Below the pieces are notes generated by a model. It worked only from the letters and a program-made list of their open reading frames with translations. It was not told where the DNA came from and did not search any database. The translations under genes were made by a program, and so were the position numbers. A stretch of DNA of 64,000 nucleotides, taken from NCBI RefSeq assembly GCF_014207635.1, contig NZ_JACHIE010000010.1, positions 22,850 to 86,849 of the forward strand, in the 5' to 3' direction. Positions within the stretch are counted from its first letter, which is position 1; each line of letters opens with the position of its first letter. Positions 62,289-64,000 of this stretch are shown one piece after another. This DNA is from Acetobacter lovaniensis (GTDB lineage Bacteria > Pseudomonadota > Alphaproteobacteria > Acetobacterales > Acetobacteraceae).

Positions 62289-62722
62289 GTGAAAGTCATC
62301 GCCTCGCCATGGAGGCGGCCCTAACTCTGCATAAGGGCACCGGCATCTCGGCTTCCGATCTGGTCGGGACAGCCGAGATGATCCGCCTTTACTGCGAAGG
62401 GAGTCTAAAGATTCCCGGACTCTCTATCGATGACAACCGTCAAGGGCGGCGTCTTCCCGTCAACGATAGCAACAGCCTCAGCGTAAAGGGAGGAGACGTA
62501 AGCTCTGTCCCTAACTTCCGGGGCGTTAGTGTCGGAGTCCTCAAGTCTGAAGGCGATACGCTCGATAAGCCATTCTCTGGTGTTATCAGTAGCCATAACA
62601 ATTCATCCTCTGTGCAAGATGGTGAAAGCGTGGGGGAGCTTCCGACTCCCTCACGCACTGAAACGGTAGCCGCTCCCGGCGATACCGAGGAAGCTGCACG
62701 TACGCATGGCGGTGCAGCATGA
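62285..62722 (+). CDS. phage hypothetical protein (145 aa)
   Basis: Overlaps the Cro-like gene by four bases and the next gene by ATGA. The N-terminal 45 residues are well folded-looking (AMEAALTLHKGTGISASDLV then GTAEMIRLYCEG); the rest is Ser- and Gly-rich and low complexity. A minus-strand frame with a strong ribosome-binding site lies inside the low-complexity part. Function unknown. Confidence 0.55.
   Translation: MSESHRLAMEAALTLHKGTGISASDLVGTAEMIRLYCEGSLKIPGLSIDDNRQGRRLPVNDSNSLSVKGGDVSSVPNFRGVSVGVLKSEGDTLDKPFSGVISSHNNSSSVQDGESVGELPTPSRTETVAAPGDTEEAARTHGGAA
62405..62596 (-). CDS. possible antisense small gene (63 aa)
   Basis: A minus-strand frame with GAGGA 9 nt before its ATG and balanced composition: MATDNTREWLIERIAFRLED then DAYVSSLYAEAVAIVDG-like sequence (RDRAYVSSLYAEAVAIVDGK). 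It looks more protein-like than the overlapping plus-strand frame in this stretch. No family recognised; it could instead be the real gene and the plus-strand tail spurious. Confidence 0.4.
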   Translation of the reverse strand: MATDNTREWLIERIAFRLEDSDTNAPEVRDRAYVSSLYAEAVAIVDGKTPPLTVVIDRESGNL

Positions 62723-62895
62723 GCGCCATCCCGCCCGGATACAAAGCGGCCTACTGCCGCCCGGTCAGTGCGCGCGAGTGGACGGCCTTTGGTTCGCCCA
62801 GCCTGTCCCCTGACGCCATGCGCCAGCTTGGCAAGCCCCAATGCATCGAAATCCGTGATGGCGATGTGATCATCCTTTGCGTGAAGGTGGAATGA
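62719..62895 (+). CDS. small phage hypothetical protein (58 aa)
   Basis: ATG overlaps the previous stop (ATGA) and TGA is followed by the next gene 1 nt later. Sequence SAIPPGYKAAYCRPVSAREW ... QCIEIRDGDVIILCVKVE. No family recognised, but spacing on both sides supports a real gene. Confidence 0.6.
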   Translation: MSAIPPGYKAAYCRPVSAREWTAFGSPSLSPDAMRQLGKPQCIEIRDGDVIILCVKVE

Positions 62896-62896
62896 C

Positions 62897-63343
62897 ATGA
62901 CATGCGATTTTGAGAAGAAAATCTTGGAAATGCATAACGCAGGAAAAACAAATCCAGAAATGGCGCGCTCCCTTGGGAGTAATGTAGAAAAGGTGCGCGC
63001 AGTTCTGAAGAAAAACGGATTGGCGCGACATCCCGCAAAAGGCGGACAACGCGAAATGTCGCGCATGGAGCGGGTGGGGAAAATAGCATCCCTCCTGAGG
63101 AAGGGCCTAAATAAAGAAGAAATTGCGGAAAGTATGCGCCTTTCCACTTCTTCACTGGGAAACTGGATAAGTGAGGCGCGTGCGATAGCCTTTCCGAAAG
63201 GGCAGCGCGATGAAGTTGAGGTCCCCACCTCCCGCTTGCACCACCTCCCGCGCAAAGATGGGGCGTTGATTCCAGGCCACCCCATCGCCGTAGATGCCAT
63301 GTGGCGCGGGCTTGAACGCTGGCGTGATGGAGCGCAAGCATGA
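62897..63343 (+). CDS. phage DNA-binding protein with HTH motifs
   Basis: A 148-residue basic protein with two helix-turn-helix-like segments: EKKILEMHNAGKTNPEMARS (LGSNVEKVRAVLKKNGL) and KIASLLRKGLNKEEIAESMR (LSTSSLGNWISEAR). It resembles GcrA-like or replication/regulatory proteins of temperate phages. Coupled to ssb by an ATGA overlap. Confidence 0.6.
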   Translation: MTCDFEKKILEMHNAGKTNPEMARSLGSNVEKVRAVLKKNGLARHPAKGGQREMSRMERVGKIASLLRKGLNKEEIAESMRLSTSSLGNWISEARAIAFPKGQRDEVEVPTSRLHHLPRKDGALIPGHPIAVDAMWRGLERWRDGAQA

Positions 63344-63828
63344 GCGGATCCGTAAACAAAGTAATTCTGGTTGGCAATCTGGGTAAAGACCCGGAAACAC
63401 GGACCACTCAAAGCGGCCAGAAGATCGTATCTTTCTCGCTCGCGACCGGCGACACATGGAACGACCGGGCCTCTGGCGAAAAGCGCGAGCGGACCGAATG
63501 GCACCGCGTTGCCATCTTTAATGACCGGCTGGCCGATGTGGCCGAATGCTTCCTGCGCAAAGGCCGCAAGGTCTATCTGGAAGGCGCGTTGCAAACCCGG
63601 AAATGGACCGATCAGGGCGGACAGGAACGCTACACGACCGAAGTGGTTGTGGACCGCTTCCGTGGCGAGCTTGTGTTGCTGGACAGCCGTAACGGAGGCG
63701 CAGATGCACCTGCGCAACAGCCTCAGCAGGCACGCCAGAACAACCAGCAGCCGCAGAATGGCGGATACGGTACGCAATCCGGCGGCTGGGGCGACCCGTC
63801 CGACCTCGACGACGAAATTCCGTTCTAA
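63340..63828 (+). CDS. ssb: single-stranded DNA-binding protein
   Basis: A 162-residue SSB: OB-fold start VNKVILVGNLGKDPETRTTQ, WHRVAIFNDRLADVAECFLR then KGRKVYLEGALQTRKW, a Gln/Asn/Gly-rich linker and the acidic tip DDEIPF that recruits partner proteins. It protects single strands during phage replication and recombination and would work with RecT. Last gene visible in the rightward operon. Confidence 0.93.
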   Translation: MSGSVNKVILVGNLGKDPETRTTQSGQKIVSFSLATGDTWNDRASGEKRERTEWHRVAIFNDRLADVAECFLRKGRKVYLEGALQTRKWTDQGGQERYTTEVVVDRFRGELVLLDSRNGGADAPAQQPQQARQNNQQPQNGGYGTQSGGWGDPSDLDDEIPF

Positions 63829-63833
63829 GCCCC

Positions 63834-64000
63834 TCAAGTACCCATGCCCGTAACTGCATCCTCAACCCCCAGCTTTCGCGCGACTTCCGCCAGCAGCTCC
63901 TTGCGCTGCTGGATGGTCGCGTATGGGTGCAGGAACGACCAAAGCTCCGCTGCTCTGACAGTAGACTGCCAGAGGAACGGAGTATTGTGCATGGCGGCGG
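63834..64000 (-). CDS. phage hypothetical protein, partial
   Basis: A minus-strand frame reads into the window from the right: MHNTPFLWQSTVRAAELWSF then LHPYATIQQRKELLAEVARK LGVEDAVTGMGT and stops at 63834. An ATG at 63992 could be the start, or the gene may begin outside. It converges on ssb. Composition is natural; no family recognised. Confidence 0.5.
   Translation of the reverse strand, partial: AAMHNTPFLWQSTVRAAELWSFLHPYATIQQRKELLAEVARKLGVEDAVTGMGT

Noticed and set aside
62440..63837. 465-codon minus-strand open frame
   Set aside because: Antisense to ssb and its upstream genes, which have clear families and ATGA overlaps.

Overview
This is a window of an alphaproteobacterial chromosome, most probably an acetic acid bacterium (Acetobacteraceae, Acetobacter-like). 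The inference rests on moderately high GC, a squalene-hopene cyclase of acetic-acid-bacterial style, TonB receptors beside periplasmic oxidation genes, and a c-type cytochrome serving a periplasmic flavoenzyme. No tRNA, rRNA or CRISPR array was found. The most distinctive content is a sulfur-handling encapsulin operon (30055-34960) and a periplasmic amine-oxidation operon (13895-16441).

Layout, left part (1-22353): a partial dialkylglycine decarboxylase; a DUF1330 protein, a secreted esterase and a WxPGxW-repeat protein; an HxlR regulator divergent from an Old Yellow Enzyme reductase; then a decayed, lower-GC patch (about 4830-9550). The patch holds a truncated aldehyde dehydrogenase, two truncated IS3-family copies with homologous flanks, an orphan Imm11 immunity gene with a fragment of its upstream neighbour, and an AT-rich GtrB-like glycosyltransferase. 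Next come a DUF1176 protein, a TonB receptor with its own terminator, and the operon of Tat-exported flavin amine oxidase, cytochrome c and exported RidA. A quinone reductase/LysR pair, a DUF2945/DUF488 pair with overlapping start codons, a purine permease and threonine aldolase follow.

Middle part (22383-38105): a YegD-type Hsp70, then the minus-strand operon betC (choline sulfatase) - TonB receptor (frameshifted) - MFS transporter, with a divergent LysR. Next is the encapsulin cluster: cysE, a shell protein with a cNMP-binding-like insertion, a cysteine desulfurase with a long disordered N-terminal extension, and two YeeE/YedE sulfur-transport subunits. The last four genes overlap each other. 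Together they suggest uptake of sulfur, mobilisation from or into cysteine, and storage inside a protein shell. A TetR gene with a perfect palindromic operator precedes squalene-hopene cyclase.

Right part (38152-55736): a four-gene operon mgtA-mgtC-histidine kinase-FixJ regulator, ProP, a soluble-type chemotaxis receptor, a decayed lysR, fluoride channel crcB, a universal stress protein, an iron locus (YqjI-like PadR with a 17-bp palindrome, YqjH-like ferric reductase, ABM monooxygenase), a c-di-GMP pair (HD-GYP and globin-coupled GGDEF), a membrane protein and a histidine acid phosphatase.

The end (56270-64000) is the early region of a temperate prophage or similar integrated element: tyrosine integrase, AlpA-like excisionase, a leftward recombination operon with RecT, a CI-like repressor and Cro-like protein flanked by three related 13-bp operators, and a rightward operon with SSB. 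The element runs off the right edge, so only one end is visible.
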